From NCBI GenBank assembly GCA_958496175.1, contig OY292277.1, positions 22,090,282-22,154,281 of the forward strand: a DNA stretch of 64,000 nt, given 5' to 3'. A model generated the notes under the pieces. It saw nothing but the letters and a program-made list of their open reading frames with translations. It was not told where the DNA came from and did no database searches. Position numbers and translations under genes: made by a program. This DNA is from Sisyra terminalis. Taxonomy: Eukaryota > Arthropoda > Insecta > Neuroptera > Sisyridae. The stretch's first letter is position 1. Every line of letters starts with the position of its first letter. Shown one piece after another: positions 23,739-36,905 of the stretch.

Positions 23739-24149
23739 ATGTTTCTTACATTAGAAGAGATTGTTCTCTGGTTAAAAATAAGCGTATTTGAAATTTGGAT
23801 CAATTTGGTGTCACTCGCCTTATTTTCTGTGCTACTGCCTTTAAAAATCGATGGAATTTTATCAGAAACATCGTGGTACGTTATATTTTTGCCTTTATTT
23901 GTGGGTGATATTTTAAACGTTTATTTTAACGTAATATGTGTGATACGAATGTACGTGAAAAGTTCATTAAAAGTAGCGTTTATGAGAACAATTTGGTCAA
24001 GTGCTTATTTTGTATTGCCAATGTTTTTCAAAGTACTTCTGTGCAAGAAGTTGGAAGGTGAACCTATTGAATATTCAGAAGTGTTCGCTGCTTTGTTTGT
24101 ACTTTTACAACTAATGGCAGTTCAAGCATGTCAGTTGAATAATCATTAA
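23739..24149 (+). CDS. Tmem203: Transmembrane protein 203
   Basis: A single-exon ORF of 136 residues, the same length as vertebrate TMEM203. The start MFLTLEEIVLWLKISVFEIW and the end LFVLLQLMAVQACQLN match the family pattern, and four hydrophobic segments are visible (about residues 17-33, 46-68, 80-98 and 112-130). TMEM203 is an ER membrane protein linked to calcium homeostasis and STING signalling in vertebrates and to lipid handling in flies. There is no room for a separate promoter after Rpp20. AATAAA signals follow near 24208-24226. Confidence 0.93.
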   Translation: MFLTLEEIVLWLKISVFEIWINLVSLALFSVLLPLKIDGILSETSWYVIFLPLFVGDILNVYFNVICVIRMYVKSSLKVAFMRTIWSSAYFVLPMFFKVLLCKKLEGEPIEYSEVFAALFVLLQLMAVQACQLNNH

Positions 24150-24320
24150 TAGAATATGATCTAATTCCATATTGTAAACATATTTTAATCGATTTTGTAA
24201 TGAATGTTAATAAAAAAATACAATAAAGAAAAAAATATGTTTTAATCTTATAATTACATGATAATATTCTACTTAATTAAATTACATAATGTCACATATA
24301 CAAAATGATAGTAAAAATCT

Positions 24321-26734
24321 TTATGGTGGCAAAATTGCCTTATTTTGAGTCGCAGTCGCACTAGAACTAGAAGAATTGGGCGTTCGAGCTTGAAATGGCG
24401 GTCGAAATCTCGTAGGTCGAAACTGCATTCCCGGTCTGGGGACGAATCCAGGAGGCGGTCGTGGTCTTGGAAACATTCCGGGTTGCATCATACCGGGCGG
24501 AATTCCTAACCAGTATTCCGGTGGAATAGGCAACTATAAACAAAAGCATTGTTAAATATAAGCCCCAGCCCTTTAATTATTTAAAATTTTGAGTCAGCGA
24601 AAATAAAAATCACAGAGAAACAAAGGCATAAACCTGTGGTTGAAAGAATTACCTGATAATATCCATGATAAACAGAATCAACTGGGACAGTTACACATGG
24701 AACTTCTTTTCGAGGACTATGATGCCGTCTCGACACGCTTCTTCTTTCAGGACTCGATCTTCTATATTCTCTATTTCTATCTGAATCATGGTGCGATCTG
24801 TTGAATATTTAATAATTTAATTTAATATTTAATTAAGTGTTTTTAGAGCCTATTAAGTGTTTTTTTTTAATACACTACCTATAGCGATCACGATCTCTTT
24901 CACGATCATATTCTCGTCGTGTTGGACTTCCCCGATTTGTTCTGCTAGGACTACCCCGACGGTTTGGACTCCGTCGTGGACTACTACGGCGAGGAGATCG
25001 TCTGGGAGAAGTTGTTCTTCGACTGGGACTACTTCTCCTAGATGGACTACTTCGTCTAGGACTTGAATGTCTACCAGGACTAGTACGGGACGATCGTCTT
25101 TCACGATGAGGACTATCAGTTCGTTTTGGACTTCGCCTAGAATTTGATGGTCGACCAGGACTAGGGGCTCGTCTTCTTTTGTGTTCATCTATACGATGAG
25201 AAGATAAAATCTGCGGTGACAAACTTCGAGACAGACGGCTTCGCTTCAAGCTGGGGCTGCGGGAACGATCAGGACTCGATTTTTTTGAATTATAAGAACG
25301 GCCTGGACTTGATTTATTCCGTGACACGTGTTCTCGTTCATGTCGAACCGAAACACGTCGATTATCATGTGGTAAATTTACAATCACATTATGAAAAATT
25401 GGTTTAGAGCCTTCACCTGGAAATATCAAAGGGTTGATCATGATCCACTCTACCAATGCTTGAAGAATATTTCATCCGTATCTCAAAGGAGCAATATTTA
25501 TAAAATAATTGCTCTAAATGTAGTGTAGTTATTATATTTTAAATACATGCACTGATAACAAATACTGATTTTACTTGTAATGAATGTAAATAAAAGTGAA
25601 TGCAAATCAAACCAATTATTCATTAAAAAATGAAGCCATAATCCATCAGTTGAAGGTTTCTTCTTATCTTCATTCTTCTTGCAGCATCCAAACGATCGCG
25701 AAATTATTTTGAAAATTATTGTTCATGTTATAAAAAAATACTAATAACTTTTTTAAGAACTACTATCAATTTATTGATTTTAAATGTATGTTAGTAATCA
25801 AATCTACTTTATTTTCTTTAAATTTGAATCTTAGAAAAAATAATGTATTATTCTTGCAACAAATTCAGGTATGGAAGTTGATGTCTCGTAATCGATGGTT
25901 GTTTTTTCTTGTAGAAACTATCCTATTTCTGTGTTTAAATATTTACATTACAAAATAATTGTAATAATGTTACTACCTGACCATCCTTTGAAGATATGCG
26001 AGGCGATGCAGAGTCCTCTTCTTGTAGATTAAGTTGAAATCATTTTAAAGAAAAAAAATCCAATTTAACTTTTACGCTTGTTAATAAAAGTTACAAAAAT
26101 AAATAAAAATTTAATTTCGCGATCGTAATGTTGTCGATGGTCGAGTGTCCTCTTCTTCAGCTCGGTCCTTTTTAGCCTCTTCATCTTGTAGTCTTCAGAG
26201 TTAATTAAACAGCAAATGCTTCAACAATATTTGAATTGAAATTTTATTATTAGGTAAAGTCATGGAAAGAATATGTTGATTTTTTTTTCAATTAAGAATA
26301 TGTAATATTTTAATAAATATTTACAAACGTTTTCGATATTGATTATCGACGAACGCATTTTGCATATTTCTGTCAACAGTATAATATATTGAATTTAAGG
26401 AACATTGAACTACAAAATTTAATCTAATACTTACCAGGTCGTCTACGAATGACGAATTGACTTGGATCGCCCAAATCATGTTGTAACGGTGGAGGAGTTT
26501 CAGCATCTCGGGATGAAATTCCTCGTATTTCTACTTGAATATTTTTAAGCTCCGATGGAATTATAACTACTGGATCGGCATTTAATAATAAATCCTCATT
26601 TTTTCTACGTCTAAAGAATAAAAAAAGCTTTTGAAACTAATAGTACTAATTATAAAAGAAGGTAACCTTTCTTCTCTATGTAATCGATCTATTTCAGAAT
26701 CACGTGAAGGAGAACTTCTTTTCGATCCATACAT
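24321..26734 (-). CDS. Arginine/serine-rich nuclear protein, orthology not assigned
   Basis: Exons on the minus strand: 26667-26734, 26435-26610, 24879-25416, 24653-24797 and 24321-24533, in frame for 379 residues. The N-terminus (MYGSKRSSPSRDSEIDRL) leads to a conserved-looking block, LLLNADPVVIIPSEL and HDLGDPSQFVIRRRPGEG. A long RS domain follows (about residues 120-260, many SPRR/SPSRR repeats ending in RERDRDRYR). The end is Pro/Met-rich: YHGYYQLPIPPEYWLGIPPG, then GMFPRPRPPPGF. The composition suggests a nuclear-speckle or splicing-associated protein; I cannot name the orthologue. The first donor (AAAG|GTTACC) is weak. The 1-kb intron 25417-26434 holds candidate alternative exons. It is divergent from Nup160, with 395 bp between start codons. 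Confidence 0.75.
25977..26020 (-). CDS. Candidate poison exon Y of the RS gene
   Basis: CTACAAG acceptor, then 44 nt coding EDSASPRISSKDGQ in the expected phase, then a GTAGTA donor. Its length breaks the frame with the next constitutive exon (25416), so inclusion would introduce an early stop. It shares AGAGGAC.CT and CCATCG/GCATCG strings with exon X, which suggests duplication. Confidence 0.35.
26111..26184 (-). CDS. Candidate alternative terminal exon X of the RS gene
   Basis: The acceptor CTACAAG precedes a 74-nt stretch that continues the upstream exon in phase: 23 codons rich in Glu/Lys/Arg (DEEAKKDRAEEEDTRPSTT, then LRSRN) and a TAA at 26113-26111. Splicing 26435 to 26184 would give a short RS-less isoform or an NMD substrate. 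Support is by codon pattern and phase only. Confidence 0.4.
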
Positions 26735-27129
26735 GTTTTATTTAAACTAAAAAAATCTTTTTGATGTCAATTTCTTAAATTAGAAAAACAATTCTCATAA
26801 ACCGGCGTCCATTTTACTAGTACTTTCTGCTACCAACGTAAAATGTTTACAAACAAAAGTTTCTAAATTCTATTGGTTATTTGGGCTTGCGCTATTTGAA
26901 ATAATATTTGAATCATATTCGGACAAAACGAAGGTAAAAGATCTTCAAACATAAACACAAAAAAGGATACAAAATTTAAAAACTCAAACAAGTGGACCAC
27001 AGCTTTTGAGTTTGTTCAAGCTCCTTGTGGCGCTTAAATATTTTGTGCCGGTTAATATATAAAAAAATATAATTATATCCAATTTTCTAATAATTACAAT
27101 TGGCTCATTTATAAAATAAAGAAATCGAA
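26735..27129. promoter_or_regulatory. Shared promoter interval, RS gene/Nup160
   Basis: The 395-bp gap between divergent start codons has a GC-richer patch near 26800-26830 (ACCGGCGTCC). I see no clear TATA box. Confidence 0.4.
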
Positions 27130-30100
27130 ATGGATGATGTTAGATTTGGATATCGAGAAGTGACTCCCGATCAAACATTGTGTGAAAAATGGAAAGAAAT
27201 CACCCTCAACACAGGTTAGAAATAATACAAAAAAATGTATTTTTTTAGATTTTTACATTAATCAATTTTCAGGAGGTACTCAAAGCACTTTACAGGATAT
27301 TAAAGTTGCCGAAAATGCCGGAGGTTATTCATACAGGAATCCCGAGAATCCTTTTACTAGAAACAGATTTATTTATTGGTAAATTTCAATGAAATGCTTC
27401 TAAATCGTTCTTTAATTAATATATATAATTTAGGAGAATAAGTCAAGATGTCTTGGAGTTGGTTGAGCAAAGCCTTGACGTTAATTTAAATGATTGTCGT
27501 CTGCGGTATCGATTTACGGATACTCCAATTTTAGATGGAGTCAGCATTCATGAAACCCAAGATCGTGTCGTTATACTTGTACCAACAGTTTGTAGCGTTC
27601 ATTATTTAACGTTTACCCATCCAGATCGAATACACGTTCGAAAAGAGGTAAAGAAATAATTAAGTTATTAAAAAGAATTTTTCTTCTCGAAATATAAGAA
27701 AAGTGACCGGATAGGCGCTACGAAGAAATTTTCTTGATATTTTTGACTTCTTCATGGGTTATACCCCTTGAAGTCCTAATTGTAGCTTATTCTAATGAAT
27801 TACTCCTTATAATTTTTGTCTATGGTGCTAACAGTTTTTAAAATCACCAAAGCCTTCCCTTTGCGCGTAATATATACGTAACTCCATATACGATTGTATA
27901 AGAATATTGAGATCAAGTGGATTTAAGAGTTCCAAGTTTGATTTTTTCATTTGAGATTTTCGGCTCGGAACTTTGACCTCCCTACACTTCTTCAGATGTT
28001 TATTTTGTAGCAAATGTTATCAAGAGTATTTGCAGATGAACCTGGAATCATATTTTTTAATTCACTTTGATTTTAAAATCCACCCATTATATCCTTAAAA
28101 TCTTCATGATTTTCAAAATTTCAATTAAGACCAAGGTTGTGAATTATCTCCGGTATATTACTTATGTTATATTTTTATTTGAAAATGGATATAAATTAAT
28201 AATAAGGGTAAGAAATAAGAAAGAAAATTGATGATAAGAAAATAGCAAGCATAGGGGAAAATAAACTTTAGCCGCGTTAAAGAAACTGAATCCTGAATTT
28301 TATCATAGCATTACTTTCCTCTCTGCATTCGATCATCATTTCACTAGTAATATAGCAACTCGAATGTATCAAAATACTCAGTTCATATACTTGTGAAACT
28401 GGAAAAGCAGAAAAATTCAAAGATTTACGATAGTTTCGACAGGGAAAAGACGGATAACCGGTAATCAGTATAAAAAAAAATACACAAGTTATGTATACAA
28501 TGTATTATGTATACAATCTGGGATCCGCGCAGAAAATTAATAAGATTACAGTTGCCAAAAGGACAAGTGGTAAGAAACATTTCAAGAAATCTCTAACGAT
28601 CATCGTCAACTTACTCAGAGGTCCGTTGTTTAAAAGGATTTGGAAAGGCTTTTATACACCAAAATACAATATACATGATATATAGTCAATGGTGTTTTTT
28701 TTTTAATAGAATAGGTCAGGAAAGGTTACTAATTTTGGTGTACTAACTATAATTGTCCTACTAAAGAATTTGAATACAAAAAAAATGGACGTTTAGCTAT
28801 GTAATGAGTTATAAACAGATATCTATTGGTATATATTTATGTACGAAGTCTTTCAAATTGCTATTGTCAGTATTGATGAAATTCCACAATAATCAATAAT
28901 ACTTCCTCATATAAACTGCGAAGAAGTACCAAAGAAATCTTGCTGATAGACATGCACCTGAAGAAGTTGACATAAAACGTTAAAGCCTTATTATTGATTT
29001 TATTTCTCACTCGTACTTACACTTCTATGAAAATGTATTTAATTCAATTTTTTAATAACTGTAAAAGCAAACAATTCGCATTTATAAAAATTCTTATTTT
29101 TAATTTTAGCAAGATGTGCATTACATACATCCAGATCTTACATCTCCATCAATATTTGCAGAAGCATCGCTTTTGCAAGCAAAGGATCCATCCAGTTTTC
29201 ATATCATTAACAACATACCTAGTACAAGTAAAATAAACAACCAACCCTGCAAACCTGTAATTCAACCGATTATAATATTTTTTTAGATGGAACTCTACCT
29301 CATACAGCTGCATCAACCTTAAATTACAACGATGAAGCAATTTTTGTTTTTGCTTACAATTCAGGCTTAATAATTTCAATAAAAATGATGTATGGCTCCA
29401 CACAATTTGTAGTAAATGAATTTAAAGAAGAATCATTTGTTCCTAAAATTTTATCCGGATTGGCTGGAGCATTTCGGTACATATATTGAAAAAAATAAAT
29501 TAAAATTAAATAGATTAAAAGATAAAATTATTTTTAGTAGCACAAAAAGCAATGATAGTTGCATTACTGTTAGCGCAGTTCTACATAGTACACCTACCGA
29601 AACATTTTGTTTAGGATTGGGTCGTGATGGATATTTAAGGGCTTGGTCTTGCACTAGTGGGATATGTGTTGGAACAACTCATGTGCTTGCAGATGCGACT
29701 GATAGCCGTGCAGAAATTTCTAACGGATGTAAGAAAAATAAGTACTAATTAATAATTAGTTCTTGACTTAAGTTTTTAATTTTAGCTCAAAATCATATTT
29801 TACGAAAATCTACAAATCATTTAAACGGCCAATTGATAGTCGGAGTCTTTCTTTGCTTCGCCAATAAATGCCAATTTCACATTTTAAAAGCAGAATTTGT
29901 GAAAGAAAATATCGTATTTTACAGGTTATCAGCTTTATATGCTCCAGAGGTATTTTTTTTAATTATTGCTTGATAACTATTATGAATTTTAAACTCCTGT
30001 GGTCTATTCTACTTAACTATGAATATAAAATTTGTATAATACTCTTTATAGCATAGAAATTACTGATTTAACTATAATCTTCATAAACATGTAATTACTT

Positions 30101-33100
30101 ATAATTTATTTGCAGCAAGACTTAATTGATTTTTGTTTGGATGGATTCCGTTTATGGGCTTTGTGGCGTGGTCCCCACGGCGAATGTACCCTGAACGAAT
30201 CTAGTTTAGACTGTGAAAACGAGTCTTTGTGGATACCTGCCGTCTTAGAACCAGCACCTCCTCGAGATTATACACCAAGTGACCCTAATTTTGATCCACG
30301 TCAAGCTTATTGTGACTTTATTTTTTCACCTGGAAAATTTCCATTTTCTGTTATTACTAAGGCTCTGAACGTAAGTTGATATAAACATTATTAAGCTAAA
30401 AGCATGCTATTGCATAAGGGTCTATGAAGTTTGTCGTAACATATATATGTCCTTATTTTTTGGAAAAATTAAATCTGCTTCTCGCCATGTAGTAGCGCCA
30501 TATACGCAATAGATGAATCTTAAGATAATATTATGCATACTATTAGAGTTAATACATGTATTATGTATACAATTTTACAAAATAATCGATATAAAATATA
30601 TAGACACTATAATTTAGACTATATAATTGAATTCGTACTTGTGACTAGAGCAAAATATATCGATTTTTTAAATATTACTTAAGTTTTTACAAGTTGTTTA
30701 TTAAATTTTAGTTTCTGGCAAGAATGTAAATAATTACTTATTCCTTTGGTAATAAAATTATCTTATCTCCTCATGATTAAAAGGAATAATATTTCACGAA
30801 TAGTTTTTGAAATGGACTTAAACCACTTTCAAAATAAACGACTCAAATATTCTATTGTGGAATAAAGATATGTATGTTTCTCAGGAAACTTTATATTAAA
30901 ACTCTTAAGACATAATACCAATTTAATTTTTCCATCAAACTGGAAACTTAAAGCGCACAATAATTATTATAAGTATAAATTTGTTTTGCCAGATATACCG
31001 TCGCTGTGCATCAGGAACTGATATATCAACTTCTCGAGCTTATTTAAAACCGGCAGTATGCACAGCAGTTGACATGGAGATTCAAAACGAAGTCATGGAA
31101 TATGATTTGAGTGATGATGACTATTTGGAAGTAGCCAACCGGTAATTTTTTGTGAAATTTATTGAAATATTAAACTATATTCAGTACATATTTTAGATGT
31201 TGGGCTAGATTTTATTCTTGTTGTGCTCAATATAATGCAACGGAAACAAGACCTCTTGGAATTTTTATGCTACCCCAAGTATCTGGTTTGGTTCTACTGA
31301 GAAAGTCGACAATTTCACTTTTGCGACCAATGGATCTTTTAGAATATTTAGTTTTATGTATAGATCACGTAAAACCTATGGATGTGGCTGAAGCAAGCAA
31401 ATTATTCAACCATATCGATGTTTGCAAGGATTTGAAACAATTAATGTCGATTCTAGTTTCGTTAGAACAATGTTTAACCGATGAAATCAAATCAAGTATT
31501 GAACGCGAAATGAGATGTTTGCGTTCTCCAGATAAAATAATTGCCGATTTAGTGGAGGAACTAGCGACGGAAAGTATTAATGATATATTAACGACACCAA
31601 CTATTTGGTCTATTTGTCAAAGGACAGAAAAAATAAATGATTTATACAATGTTATGCATCTTTTGCTAGAAGCATTACGTTTGGACAAAAACTTTGACAA
31701 AGATTACATGGAAGAAATTACGGGTTAGTAATAAGATCGAAAAATAAAAGTGTTAATCTTTAAATTTATTCAATTTTCTAGACTCAAAATTGATGAAGTT
31801 GGGTATCCAAATAAATAACTTATTCACCAGTCCTTTCGGAGTTTCCGTTATAACAGAAATTGTTCATCAAATGTCAGTTATAAGGTAGAACATTTCAATA
31901 GGTGATGATTTTTAGGAAATTGATATTTATTTTTTTTTTAGATTTTCTCTTTGTCGTAATTTGCTTTTATTACAATTGGTTTTACTACACGGACAAGAAG
32001 AAGATTGGAGCTTATTAGAGCGCATTCGAACCATTTGCTTGCCAGATACAGTAGTATTTACCCAAGCATACTATACAATAGTTTGGTTGTGTGAAAGTGC
32101 TGCAAGTCCAGCTACATTATTGTACGTAATTAAATTACTATTTATTTAAATTTAATGTTTCACCAAGAATTTCTTGGTCTCGTTAGTAACATTGAAGATG
32201 TATTATTATTTTTTATTGAACTATTATGTCATAGTTGTATTACATCTTTTTTCTACTTTTTGTAATATGCAATTCTTTCACTTTTCCAGGGATACTCATC
32301 AACAGAGATTAACATCTCTCAAATTAATTCCTGTTGTGAATAGTGCACGTTTATCTTCAAAACGACTGTCAAAATTACCAGAATTATTTACTATAAGCGG
32401 AGGAGGACGTCAAACATACCTTGAATTAGCTAAATTATATCCAAATTTGAATCAATTGTATCAATGGCAAAATTCTTTAATTAGTTATGCAACTCTTACT
32501 GCAAAATTATTGTATCCTTTACATTTCAAAAAAGAATCTTAGAGTGAAGTTCATTTCAATGGGTTTCAATTTTTATATTATATTTTTTATTTTGATGGCT
32601 TACGTTCATTTCATATTTATAAAGTTTCATTTGGTACGTGTAATAAATCTAATAAATACCAAACAGCTTCTCCATACGAAATCAAAATACAATTATTTTA
32701 CGCAATTTAAGGGCTAGCGGTGTTTTTGAGAGAGACTTTTAAAAAAGCTGATTTTTAATAACTTCGTATATATATAACTTCGTCGGTAGAAGTTGCATTT
32801 ATTTGGTAATATTTTATTTGCACGGTTAAAATAGTAAATAATTATCTCAAGAAGATTAATTTTATTTTTAGCGACATATTTTAAGTTACAAATATAAATT
32901 TATTAATGGTAGACGTTTTCATTGTTGTCAACAATGAGAGATTGAAATATTAATATATAGATACGAATACGTTTTTCGTAAAACATAAAATTTTCGATAT
33001 ACAAATCTTAAATATGAATCTTCAAAAAATATTAACATCATTTACATGACGTAGATGAAGTCGCGGGTGTTAGCTAGCTATAAATAAAATGCAATTATAA

Positions 33101-36100
33101 AGATCTAGGTCGGACTGAACCAATTGAAACCGAATAAGCGAGTCTTACAAAACCACGTTAAGATAACTATTACTAAGTATTTTAAATATTTCAAAATTAC
33201 CCGATTCTCCCATAAATGAATTTCGCTCTAATCTATTTTCAAAGTTTGGAAATCATTAATACTTAACAAAACAATTCAGATGGCCTGTAAGTGGATCATT
33301 ATTATTAGGAGAATGGCTGCTTTCTAGTGGTCAGTATATAATTTTGCAGCAATATGTTCGACAATTAAATTCTTGGTGTGAATGGAATAAATGTTCCCGT
33401 AAGTAATAGACAATGGTCCAATGGTTATATCAATAACAAATACTAACCAATTTATACTTTTATACAAGGAAAATTTTTGCTTGCTGTCGCATATTTAACC
33501 GAAGGAGAAAGACGAAAAGCATTAAACTTATTTAAAGAAGCTGCCGAAGGAGTAGAAAAGGAACAGTTTTTAATTGACAAAATTTTAACATCTACAGAAG
33601 ATTCTTCCCAAACAAATCTTTTAATTGAATATTATTTAAAGGTATAAATTTTATTTTGTTTTTTTATTGTAATATTTTTCTATTGTATATAAAAAACAAT
33701 GGTCATCTCTGACATTTATTTTCATTACCGCGTGCGGGGTAGCCATTGATGCGAGCGGAAGATACGCTATTTTGTGTATTCATTGTAACTACATAACAAC
33801 GACATTGCGTATATAAGATATAGGATTACAATTTTTATTTTTACAACAACTTTTAAAAAATGTCGATTGCCAATTTTGATGAGCCTAATCGAAAATGAGT
33901 TCAAAATAACCCTTAGATTTTTGGGCTTAGTGAAATATGACTTATATGAGAAATTCAAATAATAGACAATGGATCAGAGGTGGCAAACCCAATGATATTG
34001 TGGACCACTTTGAAAATTCATCATAACTCCACTGACCACATATAAAGTACATATCTCCATACTAGATTATCTAAATCTAATATGGGATCTAGTTTATCTA
34101 AGATTAAACATTTCTTAATGCATTGGTTTTCACTTCTTTGACTATTATGACTATGAATAAATTAATTTTGTAAAAGTGTGATGAACCTTGCGGGTCGGAA
34201 AAATGCTCAAGGCGGGCTTTATGGGGCCCGCAGGCTTCGAGTTGGTCATCTCTAGATTAGATGATTATTAAATAGAATATTATTCAATTCAGCACATAAA
34301 TGACATATTAACTGATAAAATCAAGACAGGGAGTTGAGCCTCCATGTATATTTTTAAAATCAGATATTTACTAGTTTATTTTTAATTAATTCTCGGAAAT
34401 AATGAGCGGCATCATAGAGTTTTGATGAAATTTTGTTGAATTTTGCATGTAACAATCATTTTTTTTCCGCTACATTTGAACAGTTTATACTGCCTTAACA
34501 AATACAACTATTACAATACAAATTAATTAGAGATATATTAATATTGATACCTAAGATAGATCATATATGAATTAACTGATGGAAATCATAGAGACGTCTA
34601 AGGGTATTTTACGAACACTTATAAAGTAAAATTGGCAATCGAAATACGTAACGGAAGCAATACGAAAGGTTTAAACATAGGTATAAGCTGTGGGTTTACC
34701 AACATTTCATTCTTTACATTTTGATGTATAATTAACAAAATACTTATTTTTATATTATTCATAAAATTCCTTGAAATAGTGTAATCTAAAAATCTGTGTA
34801 ACGTTTTTAGGTAGTTTATTTATTTGAACAACATGGAGCTTTCGACTGTGCCATACATGTAGCTGAAACGGCAATAAATGGAGCAAAACCCACTGAACAA
34901 CATTTGGTGTGTATTGAAACTAAATTATGAATTTGAAAAAAAAAATGAGAAATAATTTTCAGGCTACTTTACATTCCATTATTTTTCTGCATCATTTAAC
35001 TTTGGATCATTACAATGAAGCTTATCGTGCGTTGGAAGTCAATCCAGACAAATATCGTCGTAAAGACTGTTTGCGACAATTAGTTGGTACTTTATTAGAA
35101 AAGCGATGTTTGGATGTTTTAATGTCATTTTCGTACGATACAATGTTAAGAGATTTTGGACAAATAGTTGAAGCTCGAGCTAGAGCTTTAAATTTGCAAG
35201 AAAATTACATCTATGATTTTCTTTATGCGTTTTATATTAAGAACTTTTATACACGAAGAGGTGATTTTGTTGTTAATTTCTTATTAATCAAATGAGCTAC
35301 TTGACATTTTGGTAATTTAAAAAATAGTACAAGAATAGAGTTAAAACCAAATATAATAGTCATGTCTCAAATTTAAACTAACTGATTGTTGTCTTTTGTT
35401 TCAACTGTCGTTTCGATCTCATTCAATTGACAACTGTCAGTTGTGTCAGTGTTATCTTTGAATATTACACAAGTAGCTACTGGTTATTCAATAGTTTTCA
35501 TTATTTGTCGAGTAGCTCATTTTTTATCAATTAACTTTTAACTAATGATTAATCTTCAATTTTAGCCAGTATGATTATGTATGAACAAGCTTTAATGTTA
35601 AGTCAAATAAATCAAATTTGGGCGTTAGAACGACAAGTGAAAAGTTTGTTAGCCTGTTTCAACGCTTTATGTTTAGAGACACCAGAATATCAATTTATCA
35701 TTAGACCAAAAGCTTACATTGATAATCCTGTAATAATTGATAATCAGTCCGTAATAGAAATTTTGGAAAAAACTGATATACTGGAAGAGGATATTATGAA
35801 AATGGAATGTTCTAGTGATGTAGTTAGTGAAAATCAAAGTGGAGCATTAAAGATTTCCAATTTTAAACTTAACGAATTGGTAATGATTAATTGATGAATG
35901 AACTTTGCTAATCTTATTGCACTAAATATTTTTTTTAGGATCAAGGCATTGTTCTTAAACGTGATATTGAAGTACTTTCTCTTCAGGATATCAGAAAAGA
36001 ACTGGAAATGGCGATAGCTCGTTTAAAAATCACCAAAGCTAATCCTGACGCTAATATTTCTAATAACTCAAGTATTTTTTTAAATTTACGTTATTTTTTT

Positions 36101-36905
36101 GAAAGTTAATTATAACATTTTATTTTAGCTCCTAATGAATTGATAGGCCTGTTAATTAATATCGGATTGTTCGAAAATGCAATTACCATTTGTAAAATAT
36201 TTGAAATTTCTTATGAACAAGTATTTGAAGCGTTAACTCTTGTTTGTATACGAATTTCGCAAATGGAAACTCCGGAGGCTTGGTCATGGTTGATTGAAAA
36301 TAATATTTCCAATATTGCACTTGGTTGTAAAAATCCTGCCGATATTTGTTGGAAGCTGTTAGAAAAAAATCTCTTTAAACTCGAAGAAAGCAATCTAACA
36401 ACTTTACACAAAGTTGTTGCTAAGCGTATTATTCATTTGGGTCATTTCATCCCTCATTGGTTAATGGAATCTTACAAGGTGAAATTACAATGAAAAGGTA
36501 AGACTTGCGTGCAACTTTTAATTTCTAATTATATTTCAGCGTAGAAATGCAGGAGAGTTGATAAGAATTTACATGTCCTACGCTCGACTAGTTGAAGCTT
36601 ATGAATTAAGCGTAGATTTTATTAAATCAGCTTTAGGAAAAGGCTATGAAGAGTTTGGACTAAGTCACCCAATGCTGCCAAATCGGCCCGGATTATGCCT
36701 TCCGTTAAACACGTTCAACTCTTTACTCATTTTGTTAAAATGTGCTGGCCAAAAAGATGCGGAATATGTTAATCTTTTCAATGATTTCAAGAAAGTTCTG
36801 GAAAACTATATTCAAACTGCCGAACGTACTACTGAAGGTAATGAAATTTATCAGTGGAGTTCAACGAATAATCGAAAAAATAAAGAAATAATTACAACTG
36901 TATAA
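27130..36905 (+). CDS. Nup160: Nuclear pore complex protein Nup160
   Basis: Twenty-one exons: 27130-27214, 27273-27378, 27434-27647, 29110-29227, 29287-29476, 29538-29728, 29786-29949, 30116-30370, 30993-31141, 31197-31723, 31782-31884, 31942-32121, 32290-32511, 33280-33398, 33469-33641, 34811-34906, 34963-35260, 35566-35879, 35939-36071, 36129-36478 and 36540-36905. All join in phase for 1450 residues, near the family's usual ~1400-1440. Nup160 is a scaffold member of the Y (Nup107-160) complex. The N-terminal part is a beta-propeller (NRFIYWRISQDVLELVEQSL; LGLGRDGYLRAWSCTSG); the rest is an alpha-helical solenoid (YEQALMLSQINQIWALERQV; NELIGLLINIGLFENAITIC). Larger introns carry repeats at 27648-29109 and 33642-34810. 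AATAAA lies about 75 bp after the stop. Confidence 0.95.
27648..29109. other. Nup160 intron 3
   Basis: It contains a hammerhead-core-like motif at 28957-28990. Otherwise it is AT-rich with no coding signal; the 64-codon open frame at 28491-28685 has no recognisable content. Confidence 0.4.
28957..28990 (+). ncRNA. Degenerate hammerhead-core-like motif, copy B
   Basis: ACCTGAAGAAGTTGACATAA is followed by AACGTTAAAGCC. CTGAAGA fits the CUGANGA box, but the helix II/GAAA part is degenerate. It is related to motifs at 43891-43930 and 59666-59705. Confidence 0.35.
30371..30992. other. Nup160 intron 8
   Basis: An AT-rich intron with no coding or repeat feature that I can identify. Confidence 0.4.
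32512..33279. other. Nup160 intron 13
   Basis: An AT-rich intron. The open frames at its 5' end simply extend the preceding exon past its donor. Confidence 0.4.
33975..34253. mobile_element. hAT-type non-autonomous element in Nup160 intron
   Basis: The left end CAGAGGTGGCAAACCC and the right end (read inverted) AGAGATGACCAACTCGAAG form the short, imperfect TIRs typical of hAT elements. There is no ORF. Inner sequence (CAATGATATTGTGGACC) is shared in inverse orientation with 37510-37585. The 8-bp flanks agree at only 5 positions. Confidence 0.5.
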
